Shown here: positions 9,011 to 17,685 of the stretch, in pieces
Numbering within the stretch: position 1 is the first letter of the stretch
How the letters are laid out: each line of letters opens with the position of its first letter
NCBI RefSeq assembly: GCF_008247605.1
Contig: NZ_CP043420.1
Span: 2,728,001-2,792,000, forward strand
Origin: Kushneria phosphatilytica
Lineage (GTDB): Bacteria > Pseudomonadota > Gammaproteobacteria > Pseudomonadales > Halomonadaceae
Direction of reading: 5' to 3'
DNA: 64,000 nucleotides
The notes under the pieces: generated by a model
Seen by the model: the letters and a program-made list of their open reading frames with translations, nothing else
Told to the model about the DNA's origin: nothing
Databases searched by the model: none
Position numbers and translations under genes: made by a program

Positions 9011-10534
9011 TCAGCTCCTGTTGCCCTGCTCGACAGATTTTGACGCGTCAGCTTCCTGCTCGACATGGTATTGCAGTGCCGCTGCCATTCCGTAACGATC
9101 GATCCTGTCGAGCGCCTCCAATACTGCCCCGTAAAAGCGAGCATCATCCGCCAGCTCAACGGGAAAGATTTCCGTTATCCCCAGCATGGCAGTGACCAGC
9201 GATGCCAATGAGGTCGACTGTCGATGTCGCGCCTGTAGCGTAACCACCAGCGGGTCACTGGGCTCAAAGAGTTCCCCACGACCATCACGACCGGCGGTAT
9301 AGCGAATCCAGGCCGCCACACCGAGCGCCACCGCAGCAATCCGTGGCCGTTCACCGGCCAGCTGGCATCGGGCACCGTGCAGCCAACGCTGTGGCAGCTT
9401 CTGAGAGCCATCCATGGCGATCTGCTGCAGTCGGTGGTGGAGGCTGTCATTGGAAAAACGCACAAGCAGGCGCTCGGCATAGGCGGCAGGATCGACCCCG
9501 ACCGGCAGTGTCAGCGTGGGGGCGGCTTCATCATGCATATAGCCGTGAATCAACGCCGCCATGGCCGGATCGGCCACCGCCTCGCTGACTGTCTCGAAGC
9601 CCGCCATTACGCCCACGTAAGCGAGCAGCGAATGACTGCCATTGAGCATGCGCAGCTTCATGGTCTCGAATGGCGTAACATCCGCGACCATCTCAACTCC
9701 AAAAGCTGCCCAGTCCGGACGCCCGGCGGGAAAGTCGTCCTCGATCACCCATTGCGAGTAGACCTCACAAGTCACTGCAGCCGGATCATCAACGCCGAGT
9801 CCGGCCAGCTCGCGATGTGCCCGTTCATCCATCGCCGGCACGATGCGATCGACCATGCTCGAAGGGAAGGCAACCTCCCGGGCGATCCAATCGGCCAGAT
9901 CATCACCGCGTTGTTCATCCAGTCGCTGCGCCAGCTCGATCACGGCCGCTCGTACCCGCCGACCGTTGCTCGGCATGTTGTCGCAGCTGAGCACGGCAAA
10001 CGGGACGACACCGGCAGCGCGCCGCCGACGCAATCCCTCTACCAGCAATCCCGGCGCGCTGCGGGGCTGCTCGGGTGTTTCGAGATCCTCTGCAATGGTG
10101 GGATCATCAAACCTCAGACGACCGCTGGCCGGGCTCAGGCAGTAGCCCTTTTCGGTCACGGTCAGCGTCACAATCCGCGTCGAGGGTGCCTCCAATCGCT
10201 CCAGCAGAACAGACAAATCATCGGGCACCACCTCGCCGGCGCCACGTCCGGTGAACAGGGCTTCGCAAATCGCTGTAATCTCGCGCAGCGTCACATGTTC
10301 ACGGTCACGATATTCCGCTACATGATAACGGCCCTGCTGCGCGCGCAAACCGGTAACCAGAGCGTGATTGGCACGCAGGTTGACACTGCAGAGCCCCCAT
10401 TCACGCTGACCGGCTTCCAGACAGTGCTGTAGATAAACCGCCTGGTGGGCGCGGTGAAAGGCGCCCAGTCCCAGATGCACGATACCGATGCGCTCCGGCG
10501 CAGCTTCGGCCTCGAAATGTTCAACTTCCGGCAT
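9011..10534 (-). CDS. uxuB: D-fructuronate reductase UxuB (mannitol dehydrogenase family)
   Basis: A 507-residue long-chain mannitol dehydrogenase-type enzyme. Features are the N-terminal NAD-binding IVHLGLGAFHRAHQAVY, the conserved FAVLSCDNMPSNG, the VDRIVPA motif, and the catalytic region MKLRMLNGSHSLLAYVG with Lys, Asn and His. In this setting it should interconvert D-fructuronate and D-mannonate with NAD(H), feeding UxuA. A mannitol or tagaturonate specificity cannot be excluded from sequence, but adjacency to uxuA and uxuR favours UxuB. The ATG at 10534 follows a G-rich stretch; a GTG two codons earlier is the alternative start. Confidence 0.93.
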   Translation of the reverse strand: MPEVEHFEAEAAPERIGIVHLGLGAFHRAHQAVYLQHCLEAGQREWGLCSVNLRANHALVTGLRAQQGRYHVAEYRDREHVTLREITAICEALFTGRGAGEVVPDDLSVLLERLEAPSTRIVTLTVTEKGYCLSPASGRLRFDDPTIAEDLETPEQPRSAPGLLVEGLRRRRAAGVVPFAVLSCDNMPSNGRRVRAAVIELAQRLDEQRGDDLADWIAREVAFPSSMVDRIVPAMDERAHRELAGLGVDDPAAVTCEVYSQWVIEDDFPAGRPDWAAFGVEMVADVTPFETMKLRMLNGSHSLLAYVGVMAGFETVSEAVADPAMAALIHGYMHDEAAPTLTLPVGVDPAAYAERLLVRFSNDSLHHRLQQIAMDGSQKLPQRWLHGARCQLAGERPRIAAVALGVAAWIRYTAGRDGRGELFEPSDPLVVTLQARHRQSTSLASLVTAMLGITEIFPVELADDARFYGAVLEALDRIDRYGMAAALQYHVEQEADASKSVEQGNRS

Positions 10535-10628
10535 GACCACTGCCCCCGTTCGCTGCTTGCCGATACGTTCTTCTCATGACCGCGCAGGGTGACTTCGCAT
10601 CCGCTATTGGCGGGCCGTTCGGTTCACG

Positions 10629-11915
10629 TCAGGACGCCGACCCCATGATCAGGTTCGGCAACCACAGTGATATCGCCGGAATGTAGGACACCAGACCCAG
10701 CACACAGAGATTGCAGACCAGAAACGGCACGATGGCGCGCGCTACTCGAGTCGTCTGCAGATTGCCGATGCCGGCAACCACAAACAGACAGACCCCGACC
10801 GGCGGCGTGGTCAGACCGATCATCAGATTAAGCACTGCCATGATGCCGAAATGCACCGGGTCCATGCCGACGCCGGTCGCCACCGCCAGCAGTGCCGGAA
10901 AGAGGATGATCAGGGCTGCGATGGTCTCCATGAAGGTGCCCACTACCAGCAGGATCAGGTTGAGGATCAGGATGACCACGAAGGGATTGTTGCTGATGCC
11001 AAGAATGCCACCGGCAATCATCTGCGGAATCTGTTCGCTGGTCAGTATCCAGCCAAACAGGTTGGCCAGCCCCACCAACAGCAGCAGTGCGCCCGAAGTC
11101 AGTACGGTCTCTACCAGCAGCCCCGGCAGGTTACGCAGCGTCAGTCCCTTGTAGATGAACATGCCCACCACCAGCGCATAGAGGCTGGCCACCACCGAGG
11201 CTTCGGTGGGCGTGAACAGCCCCCCGATAATGCCGTACAGAATGATGAAGGTCATCAGCAGGGCCCAGAAGGCGCTGCGGCCTTCACGCACCAGCGTTTT
11301 CAGTGACGCTCGCTCTTCCTTCGGATAGTTGCGGCGCACGGCGAGAATGTAGACCGTCACCATCATCGCCAGCCCGAGCAGAATGCCGGGCACGGCCCCG
11401 GCAAGAAACATCCGTCCCACCGAAATGCCGGAGAGCGAGCCAACGATGATCATCGGCACGCTGGGCGGAATAATCGGCGCCACAGTGGAAGATGCTGCCG
11501 TGACTGCCGCGGCAAAGGGCTTGTCGTAACCGGCGCGTGCCATCCCCGGAATCATCACCGAACCAATGCTGGCGGCATCTGCCACGGCGGTACCGGAAAT
11601 ACCACCGAAGATCATCGAGCCGCCTACATTGGCAAAGCCGAGGCCGCCCCTGATATGGCCCAGCAAAGCGTTGGAGAAGCGAATGATCTGCTCGGTGATA
11701 TTGCCGGTATTCATCAGATTACCGGCCAGCACGAAACCGGGAATGCATAGCAGCACGAAGGAGTCGATGCCGCCATAGAGCTTTTGCGGCACGATGGTCA
11801 GCGGTATACCGGCGAGCATCAGATAACTCATCGATGCCAGCCCGAGCGCAAAGGCGATCGGGATACCGATCAGCAGCAGCACGCCGAATACTGCGAACAG
11901 CACCAGCACTTCCAT
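10629..11915 (-). CDS. TRAP transporter large permease (DctM-like)
   Basis: A 428-residue inner-membrane protein with about 12 hydrophobic segments, and the DctM hallmarks GFANVGGSMIFGGISGTAVADAA in the first half and GLTTPPVGVCLFVVAGIG near the C-terminus. It forms the sodium-driven channel of a TRAP system with the small subunit encoded three bases upstream. The ATG at 11915 is preceded by GGGGAGG. It lies in an operon with manD, uxuB and uxuA, so the cargo is probably a sugar acid such as mannonate, gluconate or a hexuronate. TRAP carriers using a sodium gradient fit a halophile. Confidence 0.95.
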   Translation of the reverse strand: MEVLVLFAVFGVLLLIGIPIAFALGLASMSYLMLAGIPLTIVPQKLYGGIDSFVLLCIPGFVLAGNLMNTGNITEQIIRFSNALLGHIRGGLGFANVGGSMIFGGISGTAVADAASIGSVMIPGMARAGYDKPFAAAVTAASSTVAPIIPPSVPMIIVGSLSGISVGRMFLAGAVPGILLGLAMMVTVYILAVRRNYPKEERASLKTLVREGRSAFWALLMTFIILYGIIGGLFTPTEASVVASLYALVVGMFIYKGLTLRNLPGLLVETVLTSGALLLLVGLANLFGWILTSEQIPQMIAGGILGISNNPFVVILILNLILLVVGTFMETIAALIILFPALLAVATGVGMDPVHFGIMAVLNLMIGLTTPPVGVCLFVVAGIGNLQTTRVARAIVPFLVCNLCVLGLVSYIPAISLWLPNLIMGSAS

Positions 11916-11918
11916 GGC

Positions 11919-12485
11919 TTATGCCTCCCCGTTGGCGCGGATCGCGCCGCGCATGGCCAGCACTGCCTCAAGCAGACCAATCACGCTGTAGAACAGCACC
12001 AGCGCCAGCAGCACGGTCATCGATAGAAAAATCCAGATCATCGGGATGCCCAGCGTTGGAGAAGTCTGGAAGGCACCGATGCTGGCAAACTTCCAGGCAG
12101 GCGGCAGCGCCAGGATCGAGAATCCCCCCAGCAGGAGACAGACCAGACTCTGATAGAGCGCCTGTCCACGTCGACCCAGGCGATGATGAAACAGCTCAAG
12201 GGTCACGTGACGGCGTCGGCGCAGGATCAGTCCGGCACTCAGCGCCACCATCCAGATGAACAGATAGCGCGACAGCTCTTCGGTCCAGGCCAGCGTAATC
12301 GGGAGCATCAGTCGCGACACGATCTGCAATACCACGACCAGCACAATACCCAGCAGCGAAAGCGCCGAAAGCAGTGCAAACAGTCCATCCAGCCCGCGCA
12401 TCAGGTAACCGGCCCAGCCCCCCAGCACGGGGACCTGGCCGGGATCGTTCTGCAAGGATTCAACGCTGTGTCGGGTATCCGTCAT
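11919..12485 (-). CDS. TRAP transporter small permease (DctQ-like)
   Basis: About 188 residues with four hydrophobic helices typical of DctQ: one near LDGLFALLSALSLLGIVLVV, then the conserved ITLAWTEELSRYLFIWMVALS, then VCLLLGGFSILALPP and the final LALVLFYSVIGLLEAVL. It pairs with the large permease to form the membrane part of the TRAP transporter. The start is uncertain. The ATG at 12485 has GAGG 13 bases upstream, and a GTG at 12494 has the same GAGG four bases upstream; I list the ATG. Confidence 0.92.
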   Translation of the reverse strand: MTDTRHSVESLQNDPGQVPVLGGWAGYLMRGLDGLFALLSALSLLGIVLVVVLQIVSRLMLPITLAWTEELSRYLFIWMVALSAGLILRRRRHVTLELFHHRLGRRGQALYQSLVCLLLGGFSILALPPAWKFASIGAFQTSPTLGIPMIWIFLSMTVLLALVLFYSVIGLLEAVLAMRGAIRANGEA

Positions 12486-12552
12486 CTCGACCACTCGACC
12501 TCATCATATGACGACGGCCCGACGCGGACCGCCGTTGGCGTCGGTACAGCAC

Positions 12553-13548
12553 TTACTGCTGCTGTTGCTGGATTTTTTCGTAGAGCTTGAGCTGCTCCCC
12601 GGAGAGCGCCTTGCGCACTGCCGGGCGCGCCTTCTCGGCAAAAGCCTGCTGGTCTACCTCGATGAACTGCATGCCATGATCCTTGAGCGTCTTCCTCAAA
12701 CGCTGCTGATCCTTGACGAAAAGCTCATGCTCGTAGCTTTGCATCTGATCGGCAGCATTCATCACTACCTTCTGCAGATCCTCGGGCAGCTGATTGAACT
12801 TCTGCTGGCCGATCACTACATAGATCCAACTGCGCACGTGGTCGGTCATGTTCACGTACTTCTGCACTTCATCGAAGCTGGCACTCTCGATCAGCGACAG
12901 CGGATTCTCCTGGGCATCGATGGTGCCCTGCTGCAGCGAGGTGAAGACTTCACTGAACGCCATCGGCGTGGGTCGGGCGCCGAGTGCCTGCCAGGTCTTG
13001 ACGAACAGCGGCACATTGGGCACTCGCAGCTTGAGCCCATCGAGGTCGGAGGGCTTGCGAATCGGCCGATTGGAGGTCAGCTCGCGCGGGCCGCGCTCGA
13101 ACCAGGCAATCGGTAGCAACCCGGTCTTGTCGACCACCTGCTGTTTGATCTGCTCACCGATGGGGCCCTCGATGGTCTTTCTCATCTGCTCACTGGAATC
13201 GAACAGATACGGGACAGCCATCAGGGCGGCCAGCGGCGCCCAGTTCTGCAGACTCTCGCCGGTAATGGTCATATCGGCGGTGCCCAGCTGAATGGAGTTG
13301 ATGACTTCCATTTCGCTGCCGAGCTGCTCGTTGGGATAAACCCTGACCGCGATGCGGCCATCGGAATTCTTCTCGACCAGCGATTTGAACTTCATCGCCG
13401 CCTTGTTCCAGACATTATCCTCGCTGGCCAGATGGCCGAACTTGAGCGTGTACTCCGGCGCCGCCTGGGCCATGCCGGCCCCCAGCAGCGTGGCAGCGGC
13501 CAGAGCGCCAACAGCCAGTTTCCTGCTCATGAATCGGGATAGGGACAT
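12553..13548 (-). CDS. TRAP transporter substrate-binding protein (DctP-like)
   Basis: A 331-residue periplasmic protein with a signal peptide of about 29 residues (ending GAGMAQA). The mature part is a DctP-fold receptor: YTLKFGHLASEDNVWNKAA at the start, then NGQ-type ligand motifs such as VYPNEQLGSEMEVINSIQLG, the conserved Arg region LKLRVPNVPLFVKTWQALGA, and EVFTSLQQGTIDAQENPLS. The Arg in KLRVP usually binds the carboxylate of the ligand, consistent with a sugar acid. The ATG at 13548 follows AGGAGC. It is the first transporter gene after manD, 130 bases away, which leaves room for a secondary promoter or RNA processing site. Confidence 0.95.
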   Translation of the reverse strand: MSLSRFMSRKLAVGALAAATLLGAGMAQAAPEYTLKFGHLASEDNVWNKAAMKFKSLVEKNSDGRIAVRVYPNEQLGSEMEVINSIQLGTADMTITGESLQNWAPLAALMAVPYLFDSSEQMRKTIEGPIGEQIKQQVVDKTGLLPIAWFERGPRELTSNRPIRKPSDLDGLKLRVPNVPLFVKTWQALGARPTPMAFSEVFTSLQQGTIDAQENPLSLIESASFDEVQKYVNMTDHVRSWIYVVIGQQKFNQLPEDLQKVVMNAADQMQSYEHELFVKDQQRLRKTLKDHGMQFIEVDQQAFAEKARPAVRKALSGEQLKLYEKIQQQQQ

Positions 13549-13677
13549 GTCATGCTCCTGTTGGATTGCTGAAAACCATCGACATCAACGGGTCTGTTGG
13601 CAGCCATATCACGCCCGGCAACCTTCGCTTCGGCCTGATCCTGTACAAGCGATCACGAGTTGCTGCCCTCTTCGGAT

Positions 13678-14889
13678 CTACCAGTGCCATAGCGTGCCGT
13701 CTTCGAGTCGGTTGACCGGCAGGCTGGCCCGGCGATAGGGAAATTTCGCAGCAAGCTGCTCATCAATATCCACCCCATGCCCGGGGACCTCGCCAGGCGT
13801 GAAATGCCCATCCTCGAAGCGATAGGCATGCGGGAAGACCGCTTCGGTCTCCTCGCTGTGCGGCATGTACTCCTGTATTCCGAAGTTGGGCACCCAGCTG
13901 TCGAAGTGCAGTGCCGCCCCCATGCAGACCGGAGAGAGATCGGTGGGACCGTGAAAACCGGTACGCACGTGATAGAGCTCGGCCAGCTGAGCGATACGAC
14001 GCACATGACTGATGCCACCGGCATGGGTCAGGGTGGCGCGAATGTAGTCGATCGATTGCGATTCGATCAGCTCACGGCAGTCATGAATCGAGTTGAACAC
14101 CTCTCCGACAGCCAGTGGCGTGGTAGTGTGCTGCCGGATCAGACGGAAGGCGCTCTGGTTTTCGGCCGGTACACAGTCCTCCAGCCAGAACAGATGGTAG
14201 GGCTCGGCGAGCTTGCCCAGGCGCGCCGCCTCGATCGGAGTCAGGCGGTGATGGACGTCATGCAGCAGATGCAGCCCGTCACCGAAACGCTCACGCACCG
14301 CCTCGAACAGCTTCGGCACGAAGTTGAGATATTTCGCCGTATCCCAGACATGTTCGGCCGGCAGATCGGCATCGGCCGGCTCATAGCGCTCGCCAGCCCT
14401 CTTCGCCACGCCGTAGGTCGTAGCAATTCCGGGGATGCCGCACTGCACTCGGACGGCTCGATAGCCAGCCTCGACATGGCGTTCAACCTCCTCGAGACAG
14501 CCATCGATGTCCCGCCCGGTCGCATGACCATAAACCATGATCCGATCGCGGCTCTTGCCGCCGAGCAGCTGATAGAGCGGCATGCCGGCCGCCTTGGCCT
14601 TGAGATCCCACAGCGCCATGTCGACAGCGCCAATGGCACTCATGGTGACCGGCCCGCGCCGCCAGTAGGCGCCGCGATAGAGAAACTGCCAGATGTCCTC
14701 GATGTTGTGCGCATCACGTCCGATCAGCGCCGGCACCACGTGCTCCTCGAGATAGGCCACCACCGCCTGTTCACGGCCGTTGAGAGTGGCATCGCCGATA
14801 CCGTACAACCCCTGGTCGGTTTCGAGCTTCAGAGTCACCAGATTGCGCCCGGGGCAGCAGACGATGATCCGAGCGTGAGTAATGCGCAT
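13678..14889 (-). CDS. manD: Enolase-superfamily mannonate dehydratase ManD
   Basis: A 403-residue enolase-superfamily protein very like the Chromohalobacter salexigens ManD that I recall. Marks are [16 protein letters not shown] near the start, the [10 protein letters not shown] loop, VYGHATGRD, the metal ligands around [10 protein letters not shown] and [26 protein letters not shown], the catalytic [16 protein letters not shown], and the closing [11 protein letters not shown]. Family members dehydrate D-mannonate and/or D-gluconate to 2-keto-3-deoxygluconate with Mg; efficiency varies widely between homologs. I start at the ATG at 14889 (MRITHAR) to match the family; an ATG at 14901 is possible, and neither has a strong ribosome site. 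First gene of the UxuR-controlled leftward operon. Confidence 0.95.
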   Translation of the reverse strand: MRITHARIIVCCPGRNLVTLKLETDQGLYGIGDATLNGREQAVVAYLEEHVVPALIGRDAHNIEDIWQFLYRGAYWRRGPVTMSAIGAVDMALWDLKAKAAGMPLYQLLGGKSRDRIMVYGHATGRDIDGCLEEVERHVEAGYRAVRVQCGIPGIATTYGVAKRAGERYEPADADLPAEHVWDTAKYLNFVPKLFEAVRERFGDGLHLLHDVHHRLTPIEAARLGKLAEPYHLFWLEDCVPAENQSAFRLIRQHTTTPLAVGEVFNSIHDCRELIESQSIDYIRATLTHAGGISHVRRIAQLAELYHVRTGFHGPTDLSPVCMGAALHFDSWVPNFGIQEYMPHSEETEAVFPHAYRFEDGHFTPGEVPGHGVDIDEQLAAKFPYRRASLPVNRLEDGTLWHW

Positions 14890-14943
14890 GGCAGTATCCA
14901 TCGTGTTCGGGTTGGCGAGTGTTGCCAATGAACCACGACATAA

Positions 14944-14974
14944 TTGGCATACCAAATAGACATTGGTCTACCAG
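14944..14974. promoter_or_regulatory. Tandem UxuR-type operators upstream of manD
   Basis: Two palindromes, TTGGCATACCAA at 14944-14955 and TTGGTCTACCAG at 14963-14974, lie 19 bases apart (start to start), close to two helical turns. Both match the TTGGTATACCAA core of the UxuR/ExuR box known from enterobacteria. They lie about 55-85 bases upstream of the manD start, where a repressor could block its promoter. Binding by the adjacent UxuR is inferred. Confidence 0.8.
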
Positions 14975-15013
14975 GGCTTTATTCGAGTTGTTATTTCCAC
15001 TCCTTCGCAGACT

Positions 15014-15033
15014 CATGATATGGCAGTATCATG
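15014..15033. repeat. Inverted repeat in the manD-uxuR intergenic region
   Basis: CATGATA and TATCATG flank a six-base spacer. The repeat lies between the two UxuR operator groups. It could be another regulator site or a chance palindrome; it does not match the UxuR core. Confidence 0.4.
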
Positions 15034-15066
15034 TCTCATATGGGAAGTAGCGCAGGAGATGGTGAA

Positions 15067-15078
15067 TTGGTATACCAG
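15067..15078. promoter_or_regulatory. UxuR-type operator in front of uxuR
   Basis: TTGGTATACCAG, one base from a perfect copy of the UxuR box core, ends 14 bases before the uxuR start codon. At this place it would overlap the early transcribed leader or ribosome-binding region and could give negative autoregulation. Together with the two boxes at 14944-14974 it brackets the divergent promoter region and could allow DNA looping (inference). Confidence 0.8.
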
Positions 15079-15092
15079 GCGAGGACCCTGTC

Positions 15093-15854
15093 ATGACACG
15101 CCAGTATCAGCGCATCGGTCGGATGATCGAGGCGGAGATCGAAACCGGCACGCTGGCGCCCGGCGATCGACTGCCAACCGAGCGCGACTATGCCGAGCGC
15201 TTCGGCGTGAGTCGCACCGTGGTGCGCGAAGCTTTTATCATGCTGGAGCTGGCCGGACAGGTCAGTGTGCGCAAGGGATCGGGCACCTATGTATGCGCCC
15301 GGGAGGAAGCACGCTATACCGGAGTAACCACATCACCGGTCGATGCCTTGCCGGAGGCCGATATCGGCCCCTTCGAACTGCTCAATGCACGCCAGGTGGT
15401 GGAAAGCGCCATTGCTGCCAGCGCAGCCCTGCTGATTCCCAAATCGGATCTGCGTCATCTTCAACAGCTGCTCGATGACGAGCGTCGCGCGCTCGATGAG
15501 CATCACAGCCGGAAGCTACCGCATGCCGACGCCGATGCGGCCGATCGCGCCTTTCATCTGGGGATCGCCGAAGCCAGTCAGAATACATTGCTGCACGAGA
15601 TGGCGACCCAGCTCTGGGATCAGCGTCATCGCAGCGCCATGTGGCAGCAACTGCACAGCCATATCCTCGATTTTTCCTATCGGGAGAACTGGCTGGCCGA
15701 CCATGACGTCATTCTGGCCCGGCTGCGCAAGCGTGACGGTGATGGCGCCCATCAGGCCATGTGGCAGCATCTGGAGAACGTCAAGACGACACTGATGACG
15801 CTTTCCGATACGGATGACCCTCGCTTCGATGGGTATCTGTTCAATTCGCACTGA
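15093..15854 (+). CDS. uxuR: GntR/FadR-family repressor UxuR
   Basis: A 253-residue regulator. The N-terminal winged helix (about residues 5-70) includes LAPGDRLPTERDYAERFGVS, then RTVVREAFIMLELAGQVSVR, and the C-terminal FCD ligand domain follows E. coli UxuR in detail, for example GPFELLNARQVVESAI, MWQQLHSHILDFSYRENW and MWQHLENVKTTL, and it ends FDGYLFNSH. UxuR represses hexuronate genes and is released by fructuronate. It is divergent from manD and shares an intergenic region with three UxuR-type palindromes, strong evidence that it controls the leftward operon and itself. Bases GCGAGGACCCTGTC before the ATG hold a modest ribosome site. Confidence 0.95.
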   Translation: MTRQYQRIGRMIEAEIETGTLAPGDRLPTERDYAERFGVSRTVVREAFIMLELAGQVSVRKGSGTYVCAREEARYTGVTTSPVDALPEADIGPFELLNARQVVESAIAASAALLIPKSDLRHLQQLLDDERRALDEHHSRKLPHADADAADRAFHLGIAEASQNTLLHEMATQLWDQRHRSAMWQQLHSHILDFSYRENWLADHDVILARLRKRDGDGAHQAMWQHLENVKTTLMTLSDTDDPRFDGYLFNSH

Positions 15855-15873
15855 CAGCTTGTCAGGGCATTCG

Positions 15874-15895
15874 GTCAGCGTTCCGAGGCTGACCC
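15874..15895. terminator. Possible hairpin between convergent uxuR and kdgK
   Basis: GGTCAGC pairs with GCTGACC around an eight-base loop in the 45 bases separating the two convergent stops. No T-run follows on either strand, so it is at best a weak terminator. Confidence 0.35.
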
Positions 15896-15899
15896 ACGG

Positions 15900-16832
15900 C
15901 TATGACATGGCCGGCATGTAACGGGGATCGATAATCGCACCCCGGTGCTGAATGACCGTTGCCGCCAGCCGATGCCCCTGGCGCGCGGCATCGGTGCTGC
16001 TGCCTCCCTGCAGGCGACAGGCCAGGTAGCCGGCGCTGAAGGCATCGCCAGCAGCCGTGGTATCCACTACCTGCTCGACCACTTCACCGGCGATCTCCTC
16101 GCGCCCCTGCGGCGTTACAACAATACAGCTTTGTGCGCCTCGCTTGATAACCACCTCATCGAGGCCGATCCCGGTATAGTACGCCAGCAGTTCTTCGACG
16201 CTGTCGATACCATACAGGGCCTGATCATCCTCGAAGGTTGCCAGCACCAGATCAACGTGTTCGAGCAGCGCCCGGTAGTGTCGTTGCGCCGTCGCTGTAT
16301 CCGCCCAAAGTCGCGGACGATAGTTATTATCGAACACCACCCGAGCGCCATGTAGCCGTGCGCGAGCGAGCGCTTCCAGCAAACGTTCGCGACCGCTCTC
16401 GGTCAGAATGGCCAGCGTGATGCCGCTAAGATAGAGGGTATTGAAGTTCGCCAGCTGCGCCAGGCGGTGTTCGCCCTCGGCCTCGTCATCGAACATGAAC
16501 CGTGCTGCCGCCTCGCTGCGCCAGTAGTTAAAATGGCGCTCCCCCGCTGCATCAGTTTCAATGACATAAAGCCCGGGCAGGCGGTTTTCCAGCCGGGCTG
16601 TCAGCGCATGGCCGATGCCTTCCCGCGCCCAGCAGGCCAGCATGGCCTCACTGAAGGTATCGTCACCGACCGCTGACACATACTCTATCTGCAGGGTTTG
16701 CTGATCGCAGAGGCGCGCCAGGTATACCGCCGTATTGAAGGTATCGCCTGCAAACCCCTGCCGAAATGTTTCCTCTCGACGACCGTGAAGCTCGATCATG
16801 CACTCGCCGATCAGCGCCATGGATTGATTCAC
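15900..16832 (-). CDS. kdgK: 2-keto-3-deoxygluconate kinase KdgK
   Basis: A 310-residue PfkB/ribokinase-family sugar kinase that phosphorylates 2-keto-3-deoxygluconate with ATP to KDPG for the Entner-Doudoroff aldolase. It tracks E. coli KdgK: MALIGECMIELHG at the start, GFAGDTFNTAVYLAR, ENRLPGLYVIETDAAGERHF, VFDNNYRPRLWAD, and the catalytic DTTAAGDAFSAGYLA with the base Asp. I place the start at the GTG at 16832, because CAGGAG lies six bases upstream, while the ATG at 16820 has no such site. No UxuR-type box was found upstream, so its control may differ from the manD operon. Confidence 0.95.
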   Translation of the reverse strand: MNQSMALIGECMIELHGRREETFRQGFAGDTFNTAVYLARLCDQQTLQIEYVSAVGDDTFSEAMLACWAREGIGHALTARLENRLPGLYVIETDAAGERHFNYWRSEAAARFMFDDEAEGEHRLAQLANFNTLYLSGITLAILTESGRERLLEALARARLHGARVVFDNNYRPRLWADTATAQRHYRALLEHVDLVLATFEDDQALYGIDSVEELLAYYTGIGLDEVVIKRGAQSCIVVTPQGREEIAGEVVEQVVDTTAAGDAFSAGYLACRLQGGSSTDAARQGHRLAATVIQHRGAIIDPRYMPAMS

Positions 16833-16956
16833 TGCGTACTCCTGCAATTTCCGAAGCGTCCCGTGAACGCTACCCTTCACTCATGAGCATGATGATGAAC
16901 AGACAAGGAGCCTGTCATCTCATGCATTCCTGACACACTCGCCACAAGGAGCGCCC

Positions 16957-17637
16957 ATGGCCTCTGATTTCTGTCTGATTTTCGACTGCGATGGCACCCT
17001 GGTAGACAGCGAACCACTACTGGCCAGCGCGCTGGAGCACTCGCTGACCAAAGCAGGCCTTCCCTTCGAGGCACGCCGCTACATGGAAGAGTTCCGCGGC
17101 GTCCAGTTCGCCAGAATTCTGGCGGCAATGGAACAGGAGCATGGCATGCAACTCTCCGATGAGCACCGGGAGAGTACCGAAAATACCATGCGCATCCGAC
17201 TGGAAGATCACATGCGCGCCTCGCTGGAGCCGATCGAAGGGGTGGAGACCACGCTGGCAACACTCGATCAGCCCTGTTGTGTGGCCTCCAATGGGCCATT
17301 ACGCAAGATCCGGCTTTCGATGGAAACCAGCGGGCTCGGGCGATTTTTCGGCGACCGGCTTTTTTCCGCCTATGAAATCGGCACCTGGAAGCCTGATCCC
17401 GGTCTTTACCGGCATGCCGGAGAAGTCATGGGCTTCAACCCCGAACGCTGTGTGGTCATCGATGACGCGCCCGTAGGCGTGGAAGCCGGCATGGCCGCCG
17501 GTATGCATGTGGTCCACCTCAACCGCTTCAGTGACCGGGAATCGACACCAGAGGGCGCCTGGCCCATCGAACGCTTCGATCAGTTACCCGAGGTCATCGC
17601 ACGCCTGCAACGCCGGCTCGATTCCACGGTCCAATAG
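16957..17637 (+). CDS. HAD-family sugar phosphatase, YieH-like
   Basis: A 226-residue haloacid-dehalogenase phosphatase. Motif I is FDCDGTLVDSEP (nucleophile and acid/base Asp), motif II lies in CCVASNGPLRK, motif III is the Lys of GTWKPDPGLY, and motif IV is VVIDDAPVGVEAG. An alpha-helical cap follows motif I. The pattern FRGVQFARI and SAYEIGTWKPDP resembles E. coli YieH, reported to act on 6-phosphogluconate. That would connect it to the sugar-acid genes next door, but the substrate is inferred. It is divergent from kdgK with about 120 bases between; ACAAGGAG precedes the ATG. Confidence 0.85.
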   Translation: MASDFCLIFDCDGTLVDSEPLLASALEHSLTKAGLPFEARRYMEEFRGVQFARILAAMEQEHGMQLSDEHRESTENTMRIRLEDHMRASLEPIEGVETTLATLDQPCCVASNGPLRKIRLSMETSGLGRFFGDRLFSAYEIGTWKPDPGLYRHAGEVMGFNPERCVVIDDAPVGVEAGMAAGMHVVHLNRFSDRESTPEGAWPIERFDQLPEVIARLQRRLDSTVQ

Positions 17638-17685
17638 CATTGGCGCGATAGCTTCCGCCTGTTCCCGGAAAAAGGAGATTCTGTC

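Noticed and set aside
9377..10432. 351-codon open frame on the plus strand
   Set aside because: Antisense to uxuB; its composition is that of a shadow frame.
13777..14931. 384-codon open frame on the plus strand
   Set aside because: Antisense to manD, which matches its family over its whole length; no independent ribosome site or recognisable motif.
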